Positions 32,233 to 40,415 of a DNA stretch of 40,415 bases are shown piece after piece; within the stretch, counting starts at the first letter, position 1; each line of letters starts with the position of its first letter. The notes beneath the pieces were generated by a model. That model was given only the letters and a program-made list of their open reading frames with translations. It made no database searches and was not told the DNA's origin. A program made the translations under genes and the position numbers. Origin of the DNA: Dialister succinatiphilus YIT 11850 (lineage in GTDB: Bacteria; Bacillota; Negativicutes; Veillonellales; Dialisteraceae); contig NZ_JH591189.1 of the NCBI RefSeq assembly GCF_000242435.1, positions 241,849-282,263 of the forward strand, read 5' to 3'.

Positions 32233-33155
32233 CAGATTGGAAAGCATTTCTTGATGGAATTTTAACTGAACGGCAGTACAAGCTGGATGAACCTATGAAC
32301 CGCCACACCACTTATGGCATCGGCGGACCGGCAGACTGCTTTGTCATGCCCCAGACCACGGAGGAACTGAAGAAGGTCCTTTCTAAAGCTCATGAGGAGG
32401 GCATTCCCGTCACTTTTATCGGCGGCGGCTCCAACCTTCTGGTGTCGGATCTGGGCATCCGGGGGATTACGGTGTGCACCAGCCGTCTGAAGCAGGACAT
32501 GACCTGTCATGAAACCTGGATTACTGCCATGGGCGGCGTAGGCACCGGCACCATTTCCCGCTTTGCGGAAAAGAACAGCCTCAAAGGTTTTGAATGGGCT
32601 GTGGGTATTCCTGGCACCCTCTGCGGCGCTGTATTCATGAATGCCAACGGCTACGGCAGTCAGATGAAGAACGTGGTGGAGGAAGTGTATACCATTTCCA
32701 GTGACGGCACGGAAGACCGTACCTATGGATGGGATGATCTCCATTATGGCGACAGTGACAGCGTTTTCATGCATAACGGTGATATCATTGTGGGGGCCAA
32801 GCTCCATCTGGCACCGGGCAATGCTGATGAAATCAAGAGGAACATGACGGAACACCAGATTTCCAGAAGAACCAAGCAGCCTCTGGAAAAGAGGAGCGCC
32901 GGCACCATGTACCTCCGTCCGCCGGGATACCATGTGGGACCCATGATTAAGGACTGCGGTCTTATCGGCTTCTCCGTCGGAGATGCCCAGGTGTCTACCA
33001 AGCATCCGGATTTTGTGGTGAATAACGGCCACGCTTCCTGCAAGGATGTACTGGCAGTGCTCCATGAAGTGCAGAAGCGGATTATGGACAATTACCATAT
33101 CCACGTACCCCTGGATGTGCGGATCCTTGGTGAAGGGGTCAAACAGGAAAGATAA
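32229..33155 (+). CDS. murB: UDP-N-acetylmuramate dehydrogenase (UDP-N-acetylenolpyruvoylglucosamine reductase)
   Basis: Flavoprotein that reduces UDP-GlcNAc-enolpyruvate to UDP-MurNAc with NADPH, in peptidoglycan synthesis. It is 308 aa. FAD-binding motifs are NRHTTYGIGGPADCFV, FIGGGSNLLVSDLGIRG and EWAVGIPGTLCGAVFMNANGYG. The C-terminal part has SAGTMYLRPPGYHVGPMIKDCGLIGF and AQVSTKHPDFVVN. Position 226 is Thr where the family normally has the proton-donating Ser (SAGS). The Tyr-loop typical of type I MurB is absent, so it is type II. Confidence 0.94.
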   Translation: MTDWKAFLDGILTERQYKLDEPMNRHTTYGIGGPADCFVMPQTTEELKKVLSKAHEEGIPVTFIGGGSNLLVSDLGIRGITVCTSRLKQDMTCHETWITAMGGVGTGTISRFAEKNSLKGFEWAVGIPGTLCGAVFMNANGYGSQMKNVVEEVYTISSDGTEDRTYGWDDLHYGDSDSVFMHNGDIIVGAKLHLAPGNADEIKRNMTEHQISRRTKQPLEKRSAGTMYLRPPGYHVGPMIKDCGLIGFSVGDAQVSTKHPDFVVNNGHASCKDVLAVLHEVQKRIMDNYHIHVPLDVRILGEGVKQER

Positions 33156-33190
33156 GGAGTCACTGGTTCCTTTATGGAATCAGGGGCCAC

Positions 33191-33231
33191 ATACAAAAAG
33201 AACCGGCTTTGTGAGCCGGTTCTTTTTGTAT
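33191..33231. terminator. Strong terminator after murB
   Basis: ATACAAAAAGAACCGGCT pairs perfectly over 18 bp with AGCCGGTTCTTTTTGTAT around TTGTG. Being flanked by A and T runs, it can work in both directions. Confidence 0.93.
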
Positions 33232-33267
33232 GTCTCTTTTGGCTATGATTTTTTTTTAATAAAGGAC

Positions 33268-33296
33268 TTGCATTTTTGAGAAAAGTTATGTATTAT
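33268..33296 (+). promoter_or_regulatory. Promoter of groESL
   Basis: TTGCAT (33268-33273), 17-bp spacer, TATTAT (33291-33296), ending 12 bp before the CIRCE operator. Confidence 0.8.
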
Positions 33297-33307
33297 AGAA
33301 AAGTAAG

Positions 33308-33334
33308 TTAGCACTCGATGCTAGTGAGTGCTAA
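33308..33334 (+). promoter_or_regulatory. CIRCE operator (HrcA binding site)
   Basis: TTAGCACTC-N9-GAGTGCTAA, matching the CIRCE consensus at every arm position. It lies between the -10 and the groES ribosome site (GGAGGAA), so HrcA would block transcription in the absence of heat stress. hrcA itself is not in the window. Confidence 0.97.
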
Positions 33335-33354
33335 TAGTCAAAGGAGGAATAAAC

Positions 33355-33636
33355 ATGTTAAAACCATTGGCAGATCGTGTTCTCGTTAAAGTTGATGAAG
33401 AAGAAACTAAGACCAAAGGCGGAATCCTGATTCCGGATACAGCTCAGAAAAAATCCCAGAAAGGTACAGTGATGGCTATCGGTTCCGGCAAAGTGCTGGA
33501 CAATGGTACCCGTCTTCCTTTTGAAGTCAAAGTAGGAGACCATGTGCTCTTTGCTAAATATTCCGGTGTAGATATTGATGAAGACGGTGAAAAATACCTG
33601 CTTCTTGCTGAAAGAGATATCCTCGCTATTCTTTAA
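33355..33636 (+). CDS. groES: Co-chaperonin GroES
   Basis: The 93-aa lid of the GroEL chamber. [29 protein letters not shown] carries the mobile loop, and [35 protein letters not shown] closes the chain. GGAGGAAT precedes ATG 33355; an in-frame ATG inside CIRCE (33328) is ruled out. It is separated from groEL by 32 bp and shares its promoter. Confidence 0.98.
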   Translation: MLKPLADRVLVKVDEEETKTKGGILIPDTAQKKSQKGTVMAIGSGKVLDNGTRLPFEVKVGDHVLFAKYSGVDIDEDGEKYLLLAERDILAIL

Positions 33637-33668
33637 TTTTTAGTTTTCAAATCTTAGGAGTGATATAA

Positions 33669-35282
<1,614 letters not shown>

Positions 35283-35312
35283 TCTGATTCATCATCAGAC
35301 CATGTAGTATGT

Positions 35313-35358
35313 AAAAAAGACTGTGAAATCATGAACCTATGGTTTCACAGTCTTTTTG
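35313..35358. terminator. Terminator of groESL
   Basis: AAAAAGACTGTGAAATCAT pairs with ATGGTTTCACAGTCTTTTT around GAACCT; one G-T pair. Related in its core (CTGTGAAA/TTTCACAG) to the hairpins at 3764, 6028 and 11920. Confidence 0.92.
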
Positions 35359-35453
35359 TAACCGGATTTTCCGGAAAAACGAAAATTTTGCGGCCGTCAC
35401 ATTTTCCTTTTATAAACCATGATACAATAGGAGCATGAAAGGAAGTCTTGACT

Positions 35454-35816
35454 ATGGACATACAGTTGAAACGGGTATATGAAAGTCCGGAAGAATCGGA
35501 TGGATACAGGATTCTGACGGACCGGCTGTGGCCGAGGGGCATTTCCAGGGAAAAAGCGGCACTGGACCTTTGGGCCAAAGACATGGCTCCCTCTTCGGAG
35601 CTTCGGAAATGGTTCGGCCATGATCCGGAAAAATACGAAACATTCAGGAAAAAGTATCTGCAGGAGCTGGATCATAATCCGGGAAAGGAGGATTTTCTTT
35701 CCCTGGTGAAAAGCCATCTTAAGGAGGGCAGGGTGACTCTTCTCTATGGAGCCAGGGACAGAGAACATAACCAGGCCGTGGTGCTGCAGCATTTTCTGGA
35801 ACAAGCTCTTTCGTAA
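35454..35816 (+). CDS. DUF488 (YeaO-like) protein
   Basis: A 120-aa cytoplasmic protein. IQLKRVYESPEESDGYRILTDRLWPRGISREKAALDLWAKDMAPSSELRKWFGHDPEKYETFRKKY follows the whole DUF488 pattern (a region of about 60 residues), and the C-terminal VTLLYGARDREHNQAVVL is conserved. The family has no agreed function. ATG 35454 is chosen; TTG 35448 is in frame but closer to the purine-rich stretch. It is 21 bp upstream of the LysR gene, so it may be co-transcribed. Confidence 0.88.
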   Translation: MDIQLKRVYESPEESDGYRILTDRLWPRGISREKAALDLWAKDMAPSSELRKWFGHDPEKYETFRKKYLQELDHNPGKEDFLSLVKSHLKEGRVTLLYGARDREHNQAVVLQHFLEQALS

Positions 35817-35837
35817 AACACAGGATGAGGAGATACC

Positions 35838-36719
35838 ATGGAATTAAGGGTTATGAAGTACTTCCTGGCAGTGGCGGAGGAAGGAAATATTACAAAGGCC
35901 GCAGACCGGCTGCATCTGACCCAGCCCACCCTTTCCCGGCAGCTGCGGGAGCTGGAGGAGGAACTGGGGGCACCCCTTTTTGTACGGGGGAAGAGAAGGA
36001 TTGCACTGACCGAGGCGGGCGTTCTTTTTAAAGCCAGAGCTGAGGAAATCATGGCGCTGGAAAAACGGACGGTCTATGAGTTTTCCCATCTGGGGGAAAC
36101 CATAGCCGGCGATGTGTATGTGGGAAGCGGCGAAACGGAAGCGGTGAGTGATGTCATATCGGCTCTGGCGCCGGTACTTCAGCAGTACAGGGATATCCAT
36201 CTGCATCTTTTAAGTGGAAACGGTGAACAGTCACTGGATTATCTGGAAAGGGGACTCCTGGATTTTGCCCTTCTCTGCCGCAGTCAGCCTCCGGAAGATT
36301 ATAACTATATCCAGCTGCCTCATCGGGATACATGGGGCCTGATTATGAGGAAAGATAATCCGCTGGCAGCCAAACCGGGCATCCGGGCAGTGGATCTCAA
36401 GAAGGAACCGCTGATTGTGTCAGCCCAGCTTACCTCTCGAAATGAGATCCAGCGGTGGATGGGGGATTACAGCGCCCTCACCGTGGCAGCTACTTACAAT
36501 CTGGCTTATAATGCGTCGTTTCTCGTGGAGCAGGGGCTGGGAAGCATGATTACTTTTGAAGGGCTCGTCCCCTGTGGTACCGATTTCCGTCCGAACCTTG
36601 TATTCCGCCCCTTTATTCCCGCTTTATTCAGTGGTAACTTCATCATATGGAAAAAAGGACGCCTTCTTTCCAAAGCAGCGGAATTGCTGAAAGAGAGGAT
36701 GGAGAGCTGCTTTTCATAA
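35838..36719 (+). CDS. LysR-family transcriptional regulator
   Basis: A 293-aa regulator. The N-terminal winged helix-turn-helix (about 1-60) reads MKYFLAVAEEGNITKAADRLHLTQPTLSRQLRELEEELGAPLFVRG-type, and the effector domain (about 90-290) has two periplasmic-binding-like lobes. The ligand is unknown. It lies on the same strand as the broken flavoprotein gene and alpha/beta hydrolase; such neighbours are often its targets, by inference. Confidence 0.93.
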   Translation: MELRVMKYFLAVAEEGNITKAADRLHLTQPTLSRQLRELEEELGAPLFVRGKRRIALTEAGVLFKARAEEIMALEKRTVYEFSHLGETIAGDVYVGSGETEAVSDVISALAPVLQQYRDIHLHLLSGNGEQSLDYLERGLLDFALLCRSQPPEDYNYIQLPHRDTWGLIMRKDNPLAAKPGIRAVDLKKEPLIVSAQLTSRNEIQRWMGDYSALTVAATYNLAYNASFLVEQGLGSMITFEGLVPCGTDFRPNLVFRPFIPALFSGNFIIWKKGRLLSKAAELLKERMESCFS

Positions 36720-36767
36720 TGCTTTATGGGCATGGTCAACTGAAATAAACAGGCATTAGCTATTGAA

Positions 36768-36830
36768 AAACCTCCTGCTTATAATGAAATCGTAGAAAGT
36801 CTATAGATTTCATGATAAGGCAGGAGGTAT
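36768..36830 (+). promoter_or_regulatory. Hairpin that covers the flavoprotein ribosome site
   Basis: ACCTCCTGC-TTAT (from 36769) is complementary to ATAA-GGCAGGAGGT (ending 36829) with one bulge, and inside it AATGAAATC pairs with GATTTCAT. The right arm contains the Shine-Dalgarno AGGAGG (36822-36827), 7 bp before GTG 36835. ATTTTT follows the stem, so it can read as a terminator of the LysR unit or as a translation switch. Confidence 0.7.
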
Positions 36831-36834
36831 TTTT

Positions 36835-36898
36835 GTGGGTAAAAAGGTAATCATTATATCATCCAGTCTGCGAAGGAACAGCAATTCAGAAAGGCTGG
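36835..36898 (+). pseudogene. 5' part of a flavodoxin-fold NAD(P)H-dependent oxidoreductase, cut by an insertion sequence
   Basis: GTG 36835 follows AGGAGG and encodes 21 residues, beginning GKKVIIISSSLRRNSNSERL, the first strand and FMN phosphate-binding loop of NADPH-dependent FMN reductases. After codon 21 the frame runs into the insertion sequence, adds 14 foreign residues and stops. The rest lies at 38564-39042. Deleting the element plus one target copy gives a continuous 180-codon frame. Confidence 0.9.
36890..36898 (+). repeat. Left 9-bp target site duplication
   Basis: AAAGGCTGG directly outside the left end of the element; the same 9 bp recur at 38555-38563. Confidence 0.85.
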
Positions 36899-38554
36899 GT
36901 AAGTGTCAAGTTTTCCTCGGTAATTCATTTGACTGTCGATGATTACTATCTCCGTGGCTTCGGTTTTATCAGTATTTCTGTATAGCTCTGGCCAGTCTCC
37001 CCATTGGTGAAGAAGAAGCTCCATAAACGCCTATACGCCCCTCCAGGCATCCTGGCCTATAGTTTCTCATTTTACGCTTCTGCGCCTCACTCCGGACATT
37101 CTGGGCGATTTTACGCTCTGTCTGCACCGCAGCCTTGTGCATGGCTCTATCCATCTTTTTGTAGCTTTTCCCATTAGCATGGTACAGGAGAGCTGCTGTA
37201 AGTGTTTTATTCTTCCGGGCGGTCAATACCCAAACCATACACTCCATTCCCTCGCTGGACCAGCTCCGTCCCTGCCGCTTCATGCGATAGCTGTAGAACC
37301 GGTGATTTGTTTCTGCAGTCCCCAGGTGAATCTCTGTATGGATGCCGCGCTGACTCAGGCTGGAGATATAGGGAGCATTTCTCTCCAGATAGCTCTGCAG
37401 CTTGTCTACCTCCTCCAAATCCGCCTCTGTTCGGGCGCAGCTCCGGGCAGTGTCCATCCATACCGGAATCCGTTTCATAATATTGTCGGTCCGGTGAAGC
37501 TCTCGGATAATGTGGTCTACCAGTTCCTTGTTGCAGAAGCTGAGCCGGTTCCGGATCTTTTCATGCACATGATAGCAGTCGCGGAAGTGCTGGTGATCCA
37601 GGCAGCCTTCTACCATTCGCTCAAAGTCCTGAAACTGGTATCCGGACCCTCCATCCCCATTCGACAACACTGTGGTCTTAGACAGGTCATAGTGCCCAAG
37701 CAGATAGCTTCTTACCATTGCAAAAAGTTCTTTCCTGCTGGTAGATGCAAAGCAGCGAAGTCCTACCAGTTCTGTCCTGTTGCCATTTTCCCTGACTCCC
37801 TCATATACCTGGAGGCGGTGCACTTCCGAAACGCCGCCTTTCTCCTTGTTCTTGAGTACAATTCCATCTCCTTCAATCGCTATAATTTCCGGCTGTGTCG
37901 GCTTTTCAACCTTTTCCTCTTCTGCCAATGCTTTTTCGTAAGCCTTTGCCTTCTTACCGGCATAATTCTTGAGTGAGATAACGGACTGATGGGAGATGGT
38001 AATCCCTGCCAGGCTTTGCAGGAGTTCGCTGGCACTGCGAGATGTGGTAATTGCGACAGCCTCGACAATCCGCTCAATCATTCCCATGCTGTAGTGTTTT
38101 CTGGGCTCAAAGCCCATTTTGCGGTCCAGGGGATAGAAGCTCTTCCCATCTTTCTGCAGAAGTCTTCGGGTATAGGTCAGCTCTCCATAGCGACAGTAAA
38201 TCGTCCGGGAGTCCCGGCGCGCCACACGCCACCCCTGTGACCTGTAAATCTGATACAGCTCCGCGTCAATACGCTCCAGAGCCATAGCTATAAGCTGACA
38301 GTTCATTTCTTCGAGCCAATGAGATAACTTCCTTTCAGACTCAATAGAATCATCAGATTCCTTGATGATAGAAATGACTGCTCCTATTGCATTTTCACTC
38401 CAAATTTCTCCAGTTTTTGTTATAATATCCATGAGGAAAGCCCTTTCTTTGTTTTATTTGTGCACGGAAATTATAACATTTCCACTCAAGGGGAGGCTTT
38501 CCTCTTTTATTGTTTCTGGAAAAATTCCCCTACCGAGTAAAATTTTACACTAAG
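36899..38554 (-). mobile_element. ISLre2-family insertion sequence, complete (1656 bp)
   Basis: The element has imperfect terminal inverted repeats of about 24 bp: left GTAAGTGTCAAGTTTTCCTC and right, read inward, CTTAGTGTAAAATTTTACTC, both followed by GGTA. One transposase gene fills most of it. It is bounded by identical 9-bp direct repeats (36890-36898 and 38555-38563), consistent with a simple insertion without later rearrangement. Confidence 0.92.
36969..38432 (-). CDS. ISLre2-family transposase (UPF0236)
   Basis: A 487-aa transposase, intact from ATG 38432 to its stop. The N-terminus is helical, with the zinc-like or DNA-binding region GWRVARRDSRTIYCRYGELTYTRR. The catalytic part has the acidic residues in IIAIEGDGIV, VLSNGDGGSGY and, near the C-terminal third, the LGTAETNHRFYSYRMK block with its Glu. 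This is the order of UPF0236/ISLre2 enzymes. An extended -10 (TGTTATAAT on its own strand) sits about 40 bp upstream. The start of an identical gene lies at 40369. Confidence 0.93.
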   Translation of the reverse strand: MDIITKTGEIWSENAIGAVISIIKESDDSIESERKLSHWLEEMNCQLIAMALERIDAELYQIYRSQGWRVARRDSRTIYCRYGELTYTRRLLQKDGKSFYPLDRKMGFEPRKHYSMGMIERIVEAVAITTSRSASELLQSLAGITISHQSVISLKNYAGKKAKAYEKALAEEEKVEKPTQPEIIAIEGDGIVLKNKEKGGVSEVHRLQVYEGVRENGNRTELVGLRCFASTSRKELFAMVRSYLLGHYDLSKTTVLSNGDGGSGYQFQDFERMVEGCLDHQHFRDCYHVHEKIRNRLSFCNKELVDHIIRELHRTDNIMKRIPVWMDTARSCARTEADLEEVDKLQSYLERNAPYISSLSQRGIHTEIHLGTAETNHRFYSYRMKRQGRSWSSEGMECMVWVLTARKNKTLTAALLYHANGKSYKKMDRAMHKAAVQTERKIAQNVRSEAQKRKMRNYRPGCLEGRIGVYGASSSPMGRLARAIQKY

Positions 38555-38563
38555 AAAGGCTGG
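38555..38563 (+). repeat. Right 9-bp target site duplication
   Basis: AAAGGCTGG, the second copy of the target, directly outside the right end. Confidence 0.85.
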
Positions 38564-39042
38564 CAGCTGCTTTTGCACAGGGAGCAGAAAAGGCAGGAAA
38601 TGAAACGGAATTGATTTCCCTGGCAGGCAGGAAGCTGGGATTCTGCACCGGATGTCTGTCCTGCCAGAAAACATTTCGCTGTTACCAGAAGGATGACGGG
38701 GCGGTTCTCTGCGAAAAAATAGGGAATGCCGATGTGGTGGTATTTGCTACGCCCATCTATTACTACGGAATCAGCGGACAGCTGAAGACTCTGCTGGATC
38801 GGTGCAATCCCCTGTTTCCGCAGGAATACCATTTCCGGGATGTATACCTTCTGATGGCTGCAGCTGATGACAACCCCCATACACCGGAAAGAGCCATTTC
38901 CGGATTGACCGGCTGGATTGACTGTTTCCCCAAGTCCCGCCTGGCAGGTGTGGTATTTGCCGGCGGCGTGACGGAGGCAGGAGATATTGAAAATCATAAA
39001 GAGCTTCATGAAGCCTTCGTAGCTGGCATGCATGTGCAATAA
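38564..39042 (+). pseudogene. 3' part of the interrupted flavodoxin-fold oxidoreductase
   Basis: Continues the frame of 36835-36898. It reads AAFAQGAEKAGNETELISLAG, then the cysteine motif FCTGCLSCQKTFRCYQKDD (C-x2-C-x2-C then a fourth Cys), found in iron-sulfur flavoproteins and NAD(P)H-dependent FMN reductases, and IGNADVVVFATPIYYYGISGQLKTLLDR, the second FMN-binding segment. An internal ATG at 38611 could start a shortened product, but it lacks the first betaalpha unit and flavin phosphate loop. Function is presumed lost. Confidence 0.9.
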
Positions 39043-39060
39043 ATCAAGGGAGAAAACAGA

Positions 39061-40197
39061 ATGAAAAATGTAAAGAAGATAAAATGGATGATTCTTGCCC
39101 TGGCCGGTCTTGCTCTGGCAGGCTCTGTAATGACGGCGGAGGCTGCCGATGTGAACAGCCAGGGAGAAAAGGGAAACGGGGTGCGCCGGATTTCTACGAC
39201 TCCCTGGCAGGGAGAGGAACCGCTGAAGCTCACTGATACCTGGGACAAAACCTTTCCCAAAAGTGACAAGGTAGACCATTCCAAGGTCACCTTCCATAAC
39301 CGCTATGGCATAACCCTGGCAGCAGACCTGTACATGCCGAAAAACAGGAAAGGGAAAATGGCGGCCCTGGCTGTGGCAGGCCCCTTCGGTGCCGTCAAGG
39401 AACAGGCGGCAGGTCTCTATGCCCAGAAGCTGGCGGAAATGGGATTTTTAACCATGGCTTTTGACCCATCCTTTATCGGCGAAAGCGGCGGCAGAATCAG
39501 AAATGTGGCCAGTCCGGACATCAATACGGAAGATTTCTCGGCAGCGGTGGATTATCTCTCCAGCCGCGACGATGTGAATCCGGATAAAATCGGTATTGCA
39601 GGCATCTGCGGCTGGGGCGGCATGGCATTGAATGCCGCGGCTATGGATACAAGAATCAAAGCCACCGTTACATCCACCATGTACGATATGAGCCGGGTGA
39701 TTGCCAATGGCTATTTCGACTATGAAAAGAACCAGAGTCTTTTAAAGAAGGAAAGAATGGAAAGACGGAAGGTCCTTAATGAAGAGAGAACCCTGGATTA
39801 TAGAAATGGAAACTACAAGAGAGACGGCGGTGTGGTAGATCCTCTTCCGGCAGATGCGCCTCAGTTTGTGAAGGATTACTATGACTATTACAAAACAAAG
39901 AGAGGCTATCATCCCCGGTCTCCTAACTCCAATGACGGATGGAACCTGACCAGTGCCCTGTCCTTCATGAATATGCCTCTTCTGACCTATGCGGACGAAA
40001 TCGAAAGCCCTGTCCTCATGATTCATGGTGAAAAAGCCCATTCCCGTTATTTTTCGGAAGATGCGTTCAAGAAACTGAAAGGAAACAACAAGGAACTCCT
40101 TATCGTTCCCGGTGCCAGCCACACAGACCTTTATGACAACATGGACAAGATTCCCTTTGACAAAATCGCCGCCTTCTTCCACAAGTACCTGGGGTGA
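39061..40197 (+). CDS. Exported alpha/beta hydrolase
   Basis: A 378-aa protein with a signal peptide (Lys-rich start, hydrophobic core, cleavage near AEA-A at residue 28). The mature domain has the alpha/beta hydrolase order: oxyanion strand AALAVAGPFGAVKEQAAG, nucleophile elbow GICGWGG with Cys183 in the place usually held by Ser, the acid region MIHGEKAHS, and His354 in PGASHTDLYD. Proteins of this kind are dienelactone-hydrolase-like or YcjY-like; the substrate is unknown. It lies 18 bp after the broken flavoprotein gene, so it was probably its operon partner and may now depend on another promoter. Confidence 0.87.
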   Translation: MKNVKKIKWMILALAGLALAGSVMTAEAADVNSQGEKGNGVRRISTTPWQGEEPLKLTDTWDKTFPKSDKVDHSKVTFHNRYGITLAADLYMPKNRKGKMAALAVAGPFGAVKEQAAGLYAQKLAEMGFLTMAFDPSFIGESGGRIRNVASPDINTEDFSAAVDYLSSRDDVNPDKIGIAGICGWGGMALNAAAMDTRIKATVTSTMYDMSRVIANGYFDYEKNQSLLKKERMERRKVLNEERTLDYRNGNYKRDGGVVDPLPADAPQFVKDYYDYYKTKRGYHPRSPNSNDGWNLTSALSFMNMPLLTYADEIESPVLMIHGEKAHSRYFSEDAFKKLKGNNKELLIVPGASHTDLYDNMDKIPFDKIAAFFHKYLG

Positions 40198-40238
40198 TGA
40201 AGAGCGCAGAGAAATCAGGGGGAGGGAAGCAGCCATTT

Positions 40239-40247
40239 TTCTCTTTC
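40239..40247 (+). repeat. Predicted left target duplication of the second element
   Basis: TTCTCTTTC directly outside the second element. Its partner lies beyond the window, so the duplication is predicted, not seen. Confidence 0.35.
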
Positions 40248-40415
40248 CTTAGTGTAAAATTTTACTCGGTAGGGGAATTTTCCAGAAACAATAAAAGAGG
40301 AAAGCCTCCCCTTGAGTGGAAATGTTATAATTTCCGTGCACAAATAAAACAAAGAAAGGGCTTTCCTCATGGATATTATAACAAAAACTGGAGAAATTTG
40401 GAGTGAAAATGCAAT
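40248..40415 (+). mobile_element. Second copy of the ISLre2-family element (partial)
   Basis: From CTTAGTGTAAAATTTTACTC on, the sequence is the reverse complement of the right end of the first copy. One visible difference is a homopolymer of four T in GGAATTTTCC against five in the first copy. It is opposite in orientation and cut by the window edge. Confidence 0.93.
40369..40415 (+). CDS. Start of a second ISLre2-family transposase (partial)
   Basis: The first 15 codons are MDIITKTGEIWSENA plus a partial codon, identical to the transposase at 38432 downward. An extended -10 (TGTTATAAT, TATAAT at 40326-40331) is upstream. Whether the full gene is intact cannot be seen. Confidence 0.9.
   Translation, partial: MDIITKTGEIWSENA

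Noticed and set aside
37137-37976. 279-residue plus-strand frame inside the insertion sequence
   Set aside because: Antisense to the transposase, whose full frame and catalytic motifs are on the minus strand.

Overview
The window looks like the chromosome of a diderm Firmicute (class Negativicutes, probably Veillonellaceae, Dialister-like). It carries a full lipid A / Kdo / LPS-export gene cluster, as expected of a cell with an outer membrane. It also carries Firmicute-style features: groESL behind a perfect CIRCE operator, a SigA-type sigma factor, a YlbF-family protein and many A/T-flanked intrinsic terminators. The genus is an inference from gene content and was not tested by a search.

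Layout. 1-4830: a 3' gene remnant, tyrS, a glyoxalase-I-like VOC protein overlapping tcdA, a cysteine-protease-like (C39-like) protein, a secreted protein and, on the minus strand, rubredoxin. 4831-12000: three single-gene units, an L-2-hydroxyacid (lactate/hydroxyisocaproate-type) dehydrogenase, pyruvate carboxylase and the SstT Ser/Thr symporter. They are separated by repeat-rich intergenic DNA that includes a duplicated ~150-bp block and a family of related terminator hairpins. 12404-26201: the envelope cluster lpxI-lpxB-msbA-waaA-lpxK-kdsB-kdsA-kdsD-kdsC-acyltransferase-lptC-lptA-lptB-lptF/G, mostly joined by 4-bp stop/start overlaps. It covers lipid A precursor hydrolysis, disaccharide formation, flipping, Kdo synthesis, activation and transfer, 4'-phosphorylation, late acylation and transport to the outer membrane. 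26429-28059: a DUF3084 coiled-coil membrane protein overlapping a YqgF-like RNase H-fold protein. 28089-28442: a tandem array of six units with an exact 59-bp period. 28520-28679: tRNA-Pro(TGG) and tRNA-Arg(TCT). 28953-33155: rpoD, rplS, a small secreted protein, trmL, ylbF-like and murB. 33308-35282: CIRCE-groES-groEL. 35454-40415: a DUF488 protein, a LysR regulator, a flavoprotein gene broken by a complete ISLre2-family insertion sequence, a secreted alpha/beta hydrolase, and the start of a second, oppositely oriented copy of the same element running off the window.

What stands out. The strictly periodic 59-bp array (28089-28442) has a lone unit 1.8 kb away at 26244 with the same spacing. 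I do not recognise it as a named element, and it is not CRISPR. The ISLre2 insertion can be reversed on paper: removing 1656 bp plus one 9-bp target duplication restores a 180-codon flavoprotein frame. A strong hairpin covers the ribosome-binding site of that same flavoprotein gene.
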